NCBI RefSeq assembly: GCF_027270315.1
Contig: NZ_CP114413.1
Coordinates: 6,510,001-6,574,000, forward strand
Source of the DNA: Streptomyces cinnabarinus
GTDB lineage: Bacteria; Actinomycetota; Actinomycetes; Streptomycetales; Streptomycetaceae
Reading direction: 5' to 3'
Length of the DNA: 64,000 bases
Of this stretch, positions 38,465 through 46,377 are shown in pieces (within the stretch, counting starts at the first letter, position 1; each line of letters starts with the position of its first letter). The notes below the pieces were generated by a model. The model was not told the origin of the DNA and did not search any database. It saw only the letters and a list, made by a program, of their open reading frames with translations. The position numbers and the translations under genes were made by a program.

Positions 38465-39589
38465 ATGGCAGGAACCGACCGCGAGAAGGCCCTGGATGCC
38501 GCACTCGCACAGATTGAACGGCAATTCGGCAAGGGCGCGGTCATGCGCATGGGCGAGCGGTCGATGGAGCCCATCGAGGTCATCCCGACCGGATCGACCG
38601 CGCTCGACGTGGCCCTCGGCGTCGGCGGCCTGCCGCGCGGCCGCGTCGTCGAGATCTACGGACCGGAGTCCTCCGGTAAGACGACCCTGACCCTGCACGC
38701 GGTGGCGAACGCGCAGAAGGCCGGCGGCCAGGTGGCCTTCGTGGACGCGGAGCACGCCCTGGACCCCGAGTACGCCAAGAAGCTCGGCGTCGACATCGAC
38801 AACCTCATCCTGTCCCAGCCGGACAACGGCGAGCAGGCCCTGGAGATCGTGGACATGCTGGTCCGCTCCGGCGCCCTCGACCTCATCGTCATCGACTCCG
38901 TCGCCGCGCTCGTCCCGCGCGCGGAGATCGAGGGCGAGATGGGCGACAGCCACGTCGGTCTCCAGGCCCGTCTGATGAGCCAGGCGCTGCGGAAGATCAC
39001 CAGCGCGCTCAACCAGTCGAAGACCACCGCGATCTTCATCAACCAGCTGCGCGAGAAGATCGGCGTGATGTTCGGCTCCCCGGAGACCACGACCGGTGGC
39101 CGGGCGCTGAAGTTCTACGCATCGGTGCGAATCGACATCCGGCGTATCGAGACCCTGAAGGACGGCACCGAGGCGGTCGGCAACCGCACCCGCTGCAAGG
39201 TCGTCAAGAACAAGGTCGCACCGCCCTTCAAGCAGGCCGAGTTCGACATCCTCTATGGCCAGGGCATCAGCCGCGAGGGCGGCCTGATCGACATGGGCGT
39301 GGAGCACGGCTTCGTGCGCAAGGCCGGCGCCTGGTACACGTACGAGGGCGACCAGCTCGGCCAGGGCAAGGAGAACGCGCGCAACTTCCTGAAGGACAAC
39401 CCCGACCTGGCCAACGAGATCGAGAAGAAGATCAAGGAGAAGCTGGGCGTCGGCGTGCGTCCCGAGCAGCCCGCGGCCGAGGCGGGCACGGACGCCGCGG
39501 GTGCCGCCGCCGCGGACGACGCCAAGACGGTGCCCGCTCCGGCCGTGGCCAAGGCCACCAAGACCAAGGCCGCCGCAGCCAAGAGCTGA
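38465..39589 (+). CDS. recA: Recombinase RecA
   Basis: 374 residues, the usual Streptomyces RecA length. Walker A is GPESSGKTTL near residue 70, Walker B is LDLIVIDSVAAL, loop L1 is EGEMGDSHVGLQARLMSQ and L2 is NQLREKIGVMFGSPETTTGGRALKFY. An Ala/Lys-rich tail (about residues 330-374) ends in KAAAAKS. ATG 38465 is preceded by GGGTGGA. It catalyses strand exchange and activates LexA cleavage. It is followed 4 bases later by recX, so the two are cotranscribed. Confidence 0.98.
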   Translation: MAGTDREKALDAALAQIERQFGKGAVMRMGERSMEPIEVIPTGSTALDVALGVGGLPRGRVVEIYGPESSGKTTLTLHAVANAQKAGGQVAFVDAEHALDPEYAKKLGVDIDNLILSQPDNGEQALEIVDMLVRSGALDLIVIDSVAALVPRAEIEGEMGDSHVGLQARLMSQALRKITSALNQSKTTAIFINQLREKIGVMFGSPETTTGGRALKFYASVRIDIRRIETLKDGTEAVGNRTRCKVVKNKVAPPFKQAEFDILYGQGISREGGLIDMGVEHGFVRKAGAWYTYEGDQLGQGKENARNFLKDNPDLANEIEKKIKEKLGVGVRPEQPAAEAGTDAAGAAAADDAKTVPAPAVAKATKTKAAAAKS

Positions 39590-39593
39590 CCCC

Positions 39594-40373
39594 GTGACAC
39601 GACGAACCGACTGGGCCGAGTACGCCTGCCCCGACCCGCCGGGGGAGCGGGACGGGAGAGGCGTCACGGGCCCCGCGGGGGGCGAGGACTGCGACGCGTA
39701 CGGCGGTGACGGGCCGTACGGCGATGAGCTCGTCGGCGGCTCGCGCCGGAGAGCCGGCGGGGCTCGTGGCGCGGGCGGCGCCCGGGGGCGTCGTCGGCGC
39801 GGTCGCGAAGAGCCGTCCGGTGAGGACGGAGGTACCTCTGCCTCGTCGAGGGCCGAGCAGGGGGAGCCCCCGGGGGACCCGGTGGAGCGGGCACGGGCGA
39901 TCTGCCTGCGCCTGCTCACCGGGACTCCGCGCACCCGCAAGCAGCTCGCCGACGCCCTGCGCAAGCGGGAGATCCCGGACGAGGCCGCGGAGGAGGTGCT
40001 GTCGCGGTTCGAGGAGGTCGGGCTGATCGACGACAGCGCGTTCGCGGACGCCTGGGTGGAGTCCCGGCACCACGGGCGGGGACTGGCCCGGCGGGCGCTC
40101 GCCCAGGAGCTGCGCACCAAGGGCGTCGACTCCTCGCTCATCGACGCGGCCGTCGGCCGGCTCGACTCCGAGCAGGAGGAGGCGACCGCGCGTGAACTCG
40201 TGGACCGCAAGCTGCGGTCCACCCGGGGCCTCGACCGCGACAAGCGCCTGCGCCGTCTCGCCGGGATGCTCGCCCGGAAGGGATATCCCGAGGGGATGGC
40301 CCTGCGGGTGGTCCGGCAGGCGTTGGAAGCGGAGGGGGAGGACACGGAGTTCATGGTGGGCGAGGGGTACTGA
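39594..40373 (+). CDS. recX: Regulatory protein RecX
   Basis: 259 residues from GTG 39594, 4 bases after the recA stop with no separate ribosome site, so translation probably reinitiates. The first 100 residues are a Gly/Arg/Glu-rich extension (RRRAGGARGAGGARG). The RecX domain follows: AICLRLLTGTPRTRKQLADALRKREIP, FEEVGLIDDSAFADAWVESR and LARRALAQELRTKGVD, plus a C-terminal RKLRSTRGLDRDKRLRRLAGMLARKGYP. RecX binds RecA filaments and inhibits or tunes them. Confidence 0.94.
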   Translation: MTRRTDWAEYACPDPPGERDGRGVTGPAGGEDCDAYGGDGPYGDELVGGSRRRAGGARGAGGARGRRRRGREEPSGEDGGTSASSRAEQGEPPGDPVERARAICLRLLTGTPRTRKQLADALRKREIPDEAAEEVLSRFEEVGLIDDSAFADAWVESRHHGRGLARRALAQELRTKGVDSSLIDAAVGRLDSEQEEATARELVDRKLRSTRGLDRDKRLRRLAGMLARKGYPEGMALRVVRQALEAEGEDTEFMVGEGY

Positions 40374-40388
40374 GGCGCGGGGCCGGGC

Positions 40389-40416
40389 GGCTCCGACGTA
40401 TGCATACGTCGCAGCC
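40389..40416. promoter_or_regulatory. Near-perfect 28-bp palindrome upstream of binding-protein gene
   Basis: The core CGACGTATGCATACGTCG (40394-40411) is a perfect 18-bp palindrome. It extends by GGCT/AGCC arms to 28 bp with a single mismatched pair. It lies 16 bases after recX and about 170 bases before the next start codon. The length, symmetry and central TGCA fit an operator for a dimeric regulator such as LacI or GntR types, but no such regulator is encoded next to it. Confidence 0.55.
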
Positions 40417-40588
40417 TTACCTTGCGCGCCCAGGAGGGACGACCGGGCTCTCGGGGGCTGTACGGTCTGCCGACGTCGCGCGGATGTTCGGGCCCGGATG
40501 GGGCTCAAGTCTGTGGCCCCACCGACGAGTTGACCCCGACGCAGCCCGCGCGGGGCCGTCCTCCGTGCGCTCCGAAAGGCAGCCCGCC

Positions 40589-41557
40589 ATGCCTCGCTCC
40601 GTCCGCCGCCGAAGAACGCTCACCGTGTCCCTGCTCGGCGGCAGCCTGATCCTCAGTGGCTGCGGGATGCTGCGGCCCGAGACCGCGGACCGGGACGACG
40701 GCCCGCTCACCCTCGGGTTCGTCAACGGCGGCACCTCGCCGTTCCACACCTGTCTGGAGGCGGCCGTCGACGACACGGCCCGGAACAACCTCGCCGAACT
40801 CCACATCGCCAACTCCCGCCAGGACGCGGCGACCGAACTGGCCAACATCGAGGACATGATCGCCCGCCAGGTGGACGCGATCATCGTGCAGACGGTGGAC
40901 GTGGACGCGCTCCGGGACGACATCGCCAAGGCCAGGAGCGCCGACGTCCCGGTCTTTCTGACCTCGGTCGTTCCCGAGGACACGGCGGACCTCCTCGGCG
41001 CGGTCGTCGTCGACCTCGAACATGTGGGCCGACTGGACGCCGGCTGGATCGAGAAGGACGCCGCGGGAAAGGAGGTCCAGGTCGGGATCGTCGCGGGGGC
41101 GCCGGGAGCCGCCTCGGATCTGCTGGTCGGCGGCTTCGAGTCCGCGCTCCCCGCCGGCGCGGAGGTGGTCGCGAACCAGCCCGGCATGTTCGACCCGGGC
41201 AAGGCCAGGAAGGTCGCCGAGCAGATGATCCAGGACCACCCGGACCTCGACTACGCCTTCGTCGCCAACGAGGAGATGGCGTTCGCCGTCCGTGAGGCCT
41301 TCGACTCGGCCGGCGCCGACACCGTCAGGATCGTCACGGTCAACGGCACGGACGAGGGCCTGGCCGCCCTCAAGGACGGCCGCTTCGCCGCGACCGTCGC
41401 CAACTCGGCCGCGGACACCGGCGAACTCGCGGTGACCAACACCATCGGCCTGCTGAGGGACTGGGACGCCGACCGCATCGCCCACACCCCGGTCCGGCTG
41501 GTCACCAAGAGCAACGCGGACACGGCACCGCTCTACTGCCCGCCGAACGCCGGGTGA
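40589..41557 (+). CDS. Orphan sugar-type solute-binding lipoprotein
   Basis: 322 residues from ATG 40589, with GAAAGG 9 bases upstream. The signal peptide has an Arg-rich n-region (MPRSVRRRRTLTVS) and lipobox LILSGCG. The mature part is a type I periplasmic-binding fold of the ribose/LacI-like group (Peripla_BP_4): LTLGFVNGGTSPFHTC, IEDMIARQVDAIIVQTVDVDAL, DLDYAFVANEEMAFAVREAF, RIVTVNGTDEGLAALKDGRFAATVANS. No ATPase or permease gene is adjacent, so it may work with a distant transporter or as a sensor. It converges on the rhodanese gene. Confidence 0.85.
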   Translation: MPRSVRRRRTLTVSLLGGSLILSGCGMLRPETADRDDGPLTLGFVNGGTSPFHTCLEAAVDDTARNNLAELHIANSRQDAATELANIEDMIARQVDAIIVQTVDVDALRDDIAKARSADVPVFLTSVVPEDTADLLGAVVVDLEHVGRLDAGWIEKDAAGKEVQVGIVAGAPGAASDLLVGGFESALPAGAEVVANQPGMFDPGKARKVAEQMIQDHPDLDYAFVANEEMAFAVREAFDSAGADTVRIVTVNGTDEGLAALKDGRFAATVANSAADTGELAVTNTIGLLRDWDADRIAHTPVRLVTKSNADTAPLYCPPNAG

Positions 41558-41580
41558 CTCAGCCGCGCCGCGACGGAAGC

Positions 41581-41620
41581 CAGCGCTCCACCCCGGTGAT
41601 CAGCGCCCCACCCCGGTGAC
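41581..41620. repeat. 20-bp tandem duplication at the rhodanese 3' end
   Basis: CAGCGCTCCACCCCGGTGAT (41581-41600) is followed directly by CAGCGCCCCACCCCGGTGAC (41601-41620), 18 of 20 bases identical. Since 20 is not a multiple of three, the duplication shifts the rhodanese frame and creates an early stop. Confidence 0.9.
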
Positions 41621-42010
41621 CGGCAGCCCGGCCGCCCGCCAGGCCTGGAACCCGCCGGCCAGATCGGTCGCCCGGCGCAGCCCCAGCCGGTGCAGCGACT
41701 CCGCCGCCAGGCTCGACGCGTACCCCTCGTTGCAGAAGACCACCACCCGCAGGTCATGGCTGCCCGCCTCGGGCACGCGATGACTGCCCCGTGGGTCCAG
41801 GCGCCACTCCAGCTCGTTCCGCTCGATCACCAGCGCGCCGGGCACCAGCCCGTCCCGCTCCCGCAGGGCCGCGTACCGGATGTCCACCAGCAGCGCCTCA
41901 CCGGCCTGGGCGGCGTCGTAGGCCTCGCGAGGGGGGACGCGTACGTAGGTCGCGCGGACCCGCTCCAGCAACTCGTCGATGCCGACGGGCCGTTCGCCCC
42001 GGCCGCTCAC
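41600..42010 (-). CDS. Rhodanese-domain sulfurtransferase, C-terminally truncated
   Basis: 136 residues with one rhodanese domain. The active-site loop is VVVFCNEGYASSLAAESL with Cys as the persulfide acceptor; LLVDIRY and DLAGGFQAWRAAGLPV are standard flanks. GTG 42010 overlaps the cysteine dioxygenase stop (GTGA), so the two are coupled in one operon, pointing to sulfur handling after cysteine oxidation. A 20-bp duplication at the end shortens the protein. Without it the frame would continue VTGVERWLPSRRG and stop at 41559, two bases from the convergent binding-protein stop. Confidence 0.88.
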   Translation of the reverse strand: MSGRGERPVGIDELLERVRATYVRVPPREAYDAAQAGEALLVDIRYAALRERDGLVPGALVIERNELEWRLDPRGSHRVPEAGSHDLRVVVFCNEGYASSLAAESLHRLGLRRATDLAGGFQAWRAAGLPVTGVGR

Positions 42011-42537
42011 TGCCAGTCCTCGGGGCGCTCGACCTGCTCCAGGCGCAGCACGGGCCCGCTGCGGCTGTAGCGGCGGATCCGGGGCAGCGGCGGATAGTAG
42101 GCGTGGACGGAGATCGCGTGGCGGTCCGGGGACTCGTTGAGGACCTCGTGGACATGGTGGTGGCCGAAGGAGCGGCCCTTGCCGGCCGGCAGTCTGCGCT
42201 CCCGGTCCACGTCCTCGCTGAGTTCCAGGGTCCTCCAGCCGTCCGTGGGCAGCCGGGCGGTGAGCGAGTTCTCCCTCAGCTCACCGGCCGCCGTCAGGAA
42301 CGCGCCGACCGAGTCCGCGTGATCGTGCCAGCCGGTGCCCGAGCCGGGCGGCCAGCCGATCAGCCAGGCCTCACTCCCGGCGGGCCCCTCCAGACGCACC
42401 CACGTGCGGCCCTCGGGGTCGAGCGGCAGCGAGGCGATCAGCTCGGCGTCGGCGGCGGTGCGACGTACGAAATCGAGGAGGTCCGCCTGTGTGGGAGCGG
42501 TGGCGGTGGACACGGAAGGGGAGGGGGAGACAGACAC
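42007..42537 (-). CDS. Cysteine dioxygenase type I
   Basis: 176 residues from GTG 42537, with AGGA about 9 bases upstream. A cupin with the iron-binding three-histidine set: GWHDHADSVGAFLTAAGEL provides two His and GHHHVHEVLN the third. It converts cysteine to cysteine sulfinate. The next gene is a rhodanese with overlapping start, and the transcript begins with a cysteine-rich upstream peptide 79 bases earlier, so expression is likely tied to cysteine supply. The end IRRYSRSGPVLRLEQVERPEDWQ is typical of actinobacterial members. Confidence 0.9.
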   Translation of the reverse strand: MSVSPSPSVSTATAPTQADLLDFVRRTAADAELIASLPLDPEGRTWVRLEGPAGSEAWLIGWPPGSGTGWHDHADSVGAFLTAAGELRENSLTARLPTDGWRTLELSEDVDRERRLPAGKGRSFGHHHVHEVLNESPDRHAISVHAYYPPLPRIRRYSRSGPVLRLEQVERPEDWQ

Positions 42538-42616
42538 TTCGACCGTCCTGATGAGGGTTCGCGGGGTGCGCGCGACGGCACGTCGGTGGTGCGCGCGAAG
42601 GAGGAGAGATGCGAAT

Positions 42617-42703
42617 TCAGCAGGACCGGGTACACATGCAGCCCGCGTAGCGGACGAGGTCCACATGGACCTTCCGCCACAGGTGCACACAGGTGTCCGT
42701 CAC
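42617..42703 (-). CDS. Cysteine-rich leader peptide (28 residues) upstream of cysteine dioxygenase
   Basis: The frame begins at GTG 42703 and ends at TGA 42617. It contains the Streptomyces leader-peptide motif HVDLVRYAGCMCTRSC and one more Cys near the N-terminus, four Cys in 28 residues. A promoter with TTGACC, 17-bp spacer and TGTACT places the transcription start at or next to the GTG, so the peptide should be translated from a leaderless mRNA. An inner GTG at 42688 is a second possible start. Related cysteine-rich leader peptides ahead of sulfur genes are known in actinobacteria and act as cysteine-responsive attenuators. The same role is inferred here. Confidence 0.8.
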   Translation of the reverse strand: MTDTCVHLWRKVHVDLVRYAGCMCTRSC

Positions 42704-42710
42704 GATGCGG

Positions 42711-42739
42711 AGTACACCATGGGCGTGTGGGCCGGTCAA
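42711..42739 (-). promoter_or_regulatory. Promoter of the leader peptide-cysteine dioxygenase-rhodanese operon
   Basis: On the minus strand TTGACC (42739-42734), a 17-bp spacer and TGTACT (42716-42711) form a housekeeping-type promoter. Seven bases separate the -10 from GTG 42703, the standard distance to a start site. Confidence 0.75.
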
Positions 42740-42802
42740 CTCGTCGTCAGCATGTGGACGGTGGGCGCCCTGGTGACGCCCACCCCGACCGGGCCGGGCC
42801 GC

Positions 42803-44419
42803 TCAGCGCGTCCCCGCCGTCGCCTCCGCCCCCGACTCCACCGGCCCGCCCAGCGTCGCCTCCGCGGCCGCGTACAGATCGGCCGGGCGCACCCCGCTCA
42901 GCGCCGTGACCAGGTGACCGTCGGGGCGGATCAGCAGGACCGAGTGCGCGGCGGCCCCCGGGTAGCTCTCGGCGACCAGCAGCTCCGCCGGATGCGGCAG
43001 GGCCGCCACGGCCGCCGCGAGCCGGGGCATGATCCCGGCGGTCACCCAGTGCTTGCGGTCCCACACGCCCGTGCCCGGCGCGATCAGCAGCACCAGCAGC
43101 GCGCCCCGGCCCAGCCGGTCCCGCAGCCGGACGAACGAGCCGTCCTCCGCGGTCACCCGCACATCGACGACCGGCGCGCCCACCGCCGTCTCCAGGGACA
43201 CCTCGCCCTCCAGATGCCGGGGCGCGAGCGGCGAATCGGCGTACGCCCCCGGCGCACCGAGCGCCCCGCGCCCCAGATGGCCCTCGGTGAGCAGCGCGTC
43301 ATGGCCCCGGGCCGAGCCGGGCACGTACGCCCGCAGCCCGCCACCGCCGCGCACCAGCGGCAGCGCCTGGTCGGCAGCGCGCAGCCGGGCGGCGACGATC
43401 GCGCGCCGCTCCGTCTGGTAGCTGTCGAGCAGCGCCTCGCGCGGCCCGTGATGCCAGGCCAGCGCCAGCTTCCAGGCGAGGTTGTCGGCGTCCCTGAGCC
43501 CCTCGTCGAGCCCCTGGGTGCCGAGCGCCCCGAGCAAGTGCGCCGCGTCCCCGGCGAGGAACACCCGCCCGGCCCGCCAGCGCCGCGCCAGCCGGTGGTG
43601 CACGGTGTGGACCCCGGTGTCGAGGAGCTCGTACGGCGGTGTCGGGCCGCCCGTCCAGCCCGCGAGGGTCTCCCGGACACGGGACACCAGCAGCTCGGGC
43701 GTGACCAGGTCCTTGCCCGGCGGGAGCAGCCAGTCCAGCCGCCAGGCGCCGTCCGGCAGCGGGCGCGCGGTGACCTCACCGGCCGACGGGCCCGAGGTCC
43801 GCCAGGGCGGCATCCGGTGCAGCAACGCCTCGTCGGGCCAGGGGAGTTCGGTGCGCAGCGCGGCGACCGCGTGCCGTTCGACCGCCGTCCGGCCGGGGAA
43901 GCGGATGTCCTGGAGCTTGCGGACCGTGGAGCGGGGGCCGTCGCAGCCCACCAGGTAACTGCCACGCCACCAGGTGCCCTTGGGGCCTCTGGTGTGCGCG
44001 GTGACGCCCGCGGGCTCCTGCTCGATGCCGTCGAGGCGGCTGTCCACGGCGATCCGCACCAGCCGCTCGCCCGCGAGCGCCGCGCGCAGGGCGCCGGTCA
44101 GGACGTGCTGGGCGAGGTGCACGGGGGCGGCCGAACCCTCGCCGGCCGCCGGGTCGACGAAGGACACCTGACGCATCACCTGCCTGCGCCGCATCGACCG
44201 CCATCCGGCCCAGCGGCAGCCCGCCTCGGCGACCGGCAGCCCGGTGAGCCGCTCCAGCAGGGCGGCGGTGTCCTCGCGCAGGACGACGGTGCGCGCGAGA
44301 CGGGGTTCGTCCTTGCCGAGCCCCTCGTCGAGGACGACGGACGGCACCTCCTGACGCGCCAGCGCAAGGGCGAGCGTGAGCCCGACGGGCCCCGCTCCGA
44401 CGATGATCACCGGGTCCAC
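42803..44419 (-). CDS. FAD-dependent aromatic monooxygenase
   Basis: 538 residues from GTG 44419, with AGGGGG about 9 bases upstream. The flavin site GxGxxG is PVIIVGAGPVGLTLALALARQ at the N-terminus. The middle DG motif is visible as YLVGCDGPRSTVR. The GD motif is VFLAGDAAHLLGALGTQGLDEGLRDADNLAWKLAL near residue 290. A thioredoxin-like C-terminal domain (about 390-538) matches the PheA/TfdB-type phenol hydroxylase and polyketide monooxygenase group. The substrate cannot be told. It is upstream of, and in the same direction as, the cysteine dioxygenase unit but separated by the latter's promoter. Confidence 0.87.
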   Translation of the reverse strand: MDPVIIVGAGPVGLTLALALARQEVPSVVLDEGLGKDEPRLARTVVLREDTAALLERLTGLPVAEAGCRWAGWRSMRRRQVMRQVSFVDPAAGEGSAAPVHLAQHVLTGALRAALAGERLVRIAVDSRLDGIEQEPAGVTAHTRGPKGTWWRGSYLVGCDGPRSTVRKLQDIRFPGRTAVERHAVAALRTELPWPDEALLHRMPPWRTSGPSAGEVTARPLPDGAWRLDWLLPPGKDLVTPELLVSRVRETLAGWTGGPTPPYELLDTGVHTVHHRLARRWRAGRVFLAGDAAHLLGALGTQGLDEGLRDADNLAWKLALAWHHGPREALLDSYQTERRAIVAARLRAADQALPLVRGGGGLRAYVPGSARGHDALLTEGHLGRGALGAPGAYADSPLAPRHLEGEVSLETAVGAPVVDVRVTAEDGSFVRLRDRLGRGALLVLLIAPGTGVWDRKHWVTAGIMPRLAAAVAALPHPAELLVAESYPGAAAHSVLLIRPDGHLVTALSGVRPADLYAAAEATLGGPVESGAEATAGTR

Positions 44420-44540
44420 GGCGTGGTGCCCCCTGCCCGCAGCGGTGCCCCGAGGGACGTGTGTGAACAGGAGGTTGGAGCAGGGTGCACGATCACAGAA
44501 CGTATGCAACCCATTGCCGGTGCTTGCGTCAAGTGACCGA

Positions 44541-44566
44541 AGGCAGTGGCGATCATGCCACTGCCT
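44541..44566 (-). terminator. Hairpin after the gluABCD operon
   Basis: AGGCAGTGGC and GCCACTGCCT form a perfect 10-bp stem with a 6-base loop, 53 bases beyond the gluD stop on the minus strand. No U-tract. It should end gluABCD transcription. A TTGACG element for the FAD monooxygenase gene lies just beyond it (44528-44533, minus strand). Confidence 0.6.
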
Positions 44567-44618
44567 CCGTGTCGTTCACGCCATGCTTCGCGTGTTGCTC
44601 AGGTCACTTGACCGGGCG

Positions 44619-45569
44619 TCAGTTCTTCGGTGGATGGGTGAAGCCACTGATGCCGCCGATGCCTCCGCCCTCGCCGCCGGTGCCGAAGGAACCGCCGATC
44701 GCCGCCGGGTTGATCTCCTCCATGTCCTCGGCGCCGAGCACCGCGCCGGTGCTGCGCTTGCTGCGCCGCAGCCGGCCCTCCAGCCAGCTCGCGAAGCTCG
44801 TCAGGATGAAGTTGACGACGATGTAGATGACCGCCACGACGATGAAGCTGGGGATGACGTTGGCGTAGTTGGCCGCGAGCGTGCCGCGGGCGTTCAGCAG
44901 GTCGGTGAAGCCGAGCATCACGCCGCCGAGCGCGGTGTCCTTCACGATGACCACCAGCTGGCTGACGATCGCCGGGAGCATCGCCGTGACCGCCTGCGGC
45001 AGCAGGACGCTGGTCATCGTCTGGCCCTTGCGCAGACCGATCGCCTTGGCGGCCTCCGTCTGGCCCCGGGGCAGGGCGAGGATGCCCGCGCGGACGATCT
45101 CGGCGAGGACCGAGGCGTTGTAGAGCACCAGACCGGTGATGACCGCGTACAGGGGCCGGTCCGCGCTGGTGACGTCCGTGGAGCGGGCGTAGAACTCGTT
45201 GGCGAACAGCATCAGCAGCAGCACCGGGATGGCGCGGAAGAACTCGACCACGACGCCGGCCGGGATGCGGACCCAGCGATGGTCGGACATCCGGGCGATG
45301 CCGAAGAAGGCGCCCAGCGGCAGCGCGATGACCATGGCCAGCGCGGCGGCCTTCAGGGTGTCGGCGAGGCCGGGCAGCAGATACGTCGTCCAGGCCTCGG
45401 ACTCGGTGAAGAACGGCTCCCACAGGGCCCACTTCAGCTGGCCCTTGTCGTCCATCACCGTCCAGACCCACCACGCCACCAGCGCCAGCAGGACGAAGAA
45501 GACGATCGAGAAGATCACATTGCGCCGCTTGGCCTTCGGGCCGGGGGCGTCGTACAGAACCGAGGTCAC
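44619..45569 (-). CDS. gluD: Glutamate ABC transporter permease GluD
   Basis: 316 residues from GTG 45569, whose GTGA overlaps the gluC stop. An N-terminal transmembrane helix (IFSIVFFVLLALVAWWVWTV) is followed by a His/Glu-type amino-acid permease domain. The EAA loop is seen as AEIVRAGILALPRGQTEAAKAIGLRKGQ, which contacts the ATPase. The C-terminus is a Gly-rich tail (GTGGEGGGIGGISG) after a basic LEGRLRRSKRST segment. The gene order gluABCD matches the known actinobacterial glutamate uptake system. Confidence 0.93.
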   Translation of the reverse strand: MTSVLYDAPGPKAKRRNVIFSIVFFVLLALVAWWVWTVMDDKGQLKWALWEPFFTESEAWTTYLLPGLADTLKAAALAMVIALPLGAFFGIARMSDHRWVRIPAGVVVEFFRAIPVLLLMLFANEFYARSTDVTSADRPLYAVITGLVLYNASVLAEIVRAGILALPRGQTEAAKAIGLRKGQTMTSVLLPQAVTAMLPAIVSQLVVIVKDTALGGVMLGFTDLLNARGTLAANYANVIPSFIVVAVIYIVVNFILTSFASWLEGRLRRSKRSTGAVLGAEDMEEINPAAIGGSFGTGGEGGGIGGISGFTHPPKN

Positions 45570-46243
45570 CGCTTCACCGCCAGTCGCTTGCTCAGCCAGC
45601 CGAGGAACAGGCCGGTGGGCAGGGTCAGTACCACGAAACCGAAGGCGAAGATCGCGCCGATGAGCAGCGTCTGGGCCTCGTTCTCGATCATTTCCTTCAT
45701 CAGCAGGGCCGCCTCGGCCACGCCGATCGTGGCCGCCACCGTGGTGTTCTTGGTGAGGGCGATCAGGACGTTGGCGAGCGGGCCGATGACCGAGCGGAAC
45801 GCCTGCGGCAGGACGATCAGCCGGAGCACCTGGCTGAAGCTCAGCCCGATGGCGCGGGCCGCCTCGGCCTGGCCCACGGGCACGGTGTTGATGCCGGAGC
45901 GCAGCGCCTCGCACACGAAGGCGGCCGTGTAGGCGACCAGACCGAGGATCGCGAGCCGGAAGCCCTGGGCCTCGAAGTCGTCGGGCGCGCCCATCGTCAT
46001 GCCGAAGATGTCGGCGAGGCCGAGCGAGGTGAAGACGATGATGACGGTCAGGGGGATGTTCCGGACGATGTTCACATAGGCGGTGCCGAAACCGCGCATC
46101 AGCGGAACGGGGCTGACCCGCATGGCCGCCAGCAGGGTTCCCCAGACCAGGGAACCGATGCCCGAGAAGATGGTGAGCTGGATCGTCACCCAGAAGGCGC
46201 CCAGCAGACTCGGGTCGTCATAGTCAGAAAGAAAGTCGAACAC
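45566..46243 (-). CDS. gluC: Glutamate ABC transporter permease GluC
   Basis: 225 residues from GTG 46243, with GGGAG 4 bases upstream. A polar amino-acid permease with about five transmembrane helices and the EAA loop CEALRSGINTVPVGQAEAARAIGLSFSQ. It pairs with GluD to form the membrane channel. The stop overlaps the gluD start. It is separated from gluB by 134 bases containing a very stable hairpin, so its expression may be lower than that of gluA and gluB. Confidence 0.93.
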   Translation of the reverse strand: MFDFLSDYDDPSLLGAFWVTIQLTIFSGIGSLVWGTLLAAMRVSPVPLMRGFGTAYVNIVRNIPLTVIIVFTSLGLADIFGMTMGAPDDFEAQGFRLAILGLVAYTAAFVCEALRSGINTVPVGQAEAARAIGLSFSQVLRLIVLPQAFRSVIGPLANVLIALTKNTTVAATIGVAEAALLMKEMIENEAQTLLIGAIFAFGFVVLTLPTGLFLGWLSKRLAVKR

Positions 46244-46318
46244 GATCTCCCGCGCTTCCGGGTGGGTGGCGTACGTGACGTACGGGGCGGTCGTGTCGGG
46301 CCGCCGCCGCACTGACGT

Positions 46319-46363
46319 GCCGCGCCGCCGCCGTGAGGGTCAGGCCGACGGCGGCGGCGCGGC
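46319..46363 (-). other. Very stable hairpin between gluB and gluC
   Basis: GCCGCGCCGCCGCCGT and its exact complement form a 16-bp stem around a 13-base loop, beginning 14 bases after the gluB stop on the minus strand. It has no U-tract. Such hairpins after binding-protein genes commonly raise the binding protein over the permeases by partial termination or by protecting the upstream mRNA from 3' decay. Confidence 0.75.
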
Positions 46364-46377
46364 TGCGGAAGTCCGCG

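Noticed and set aside
42609..42650. 13-codon plus-strand ORF with a good ribosome site (GGAGAG) opposite the cysteine leader peptide
   Set aside because: It leads into no downstream plus-strand gene, and the minus strand has a promoter, a known leader motif and a target operon.
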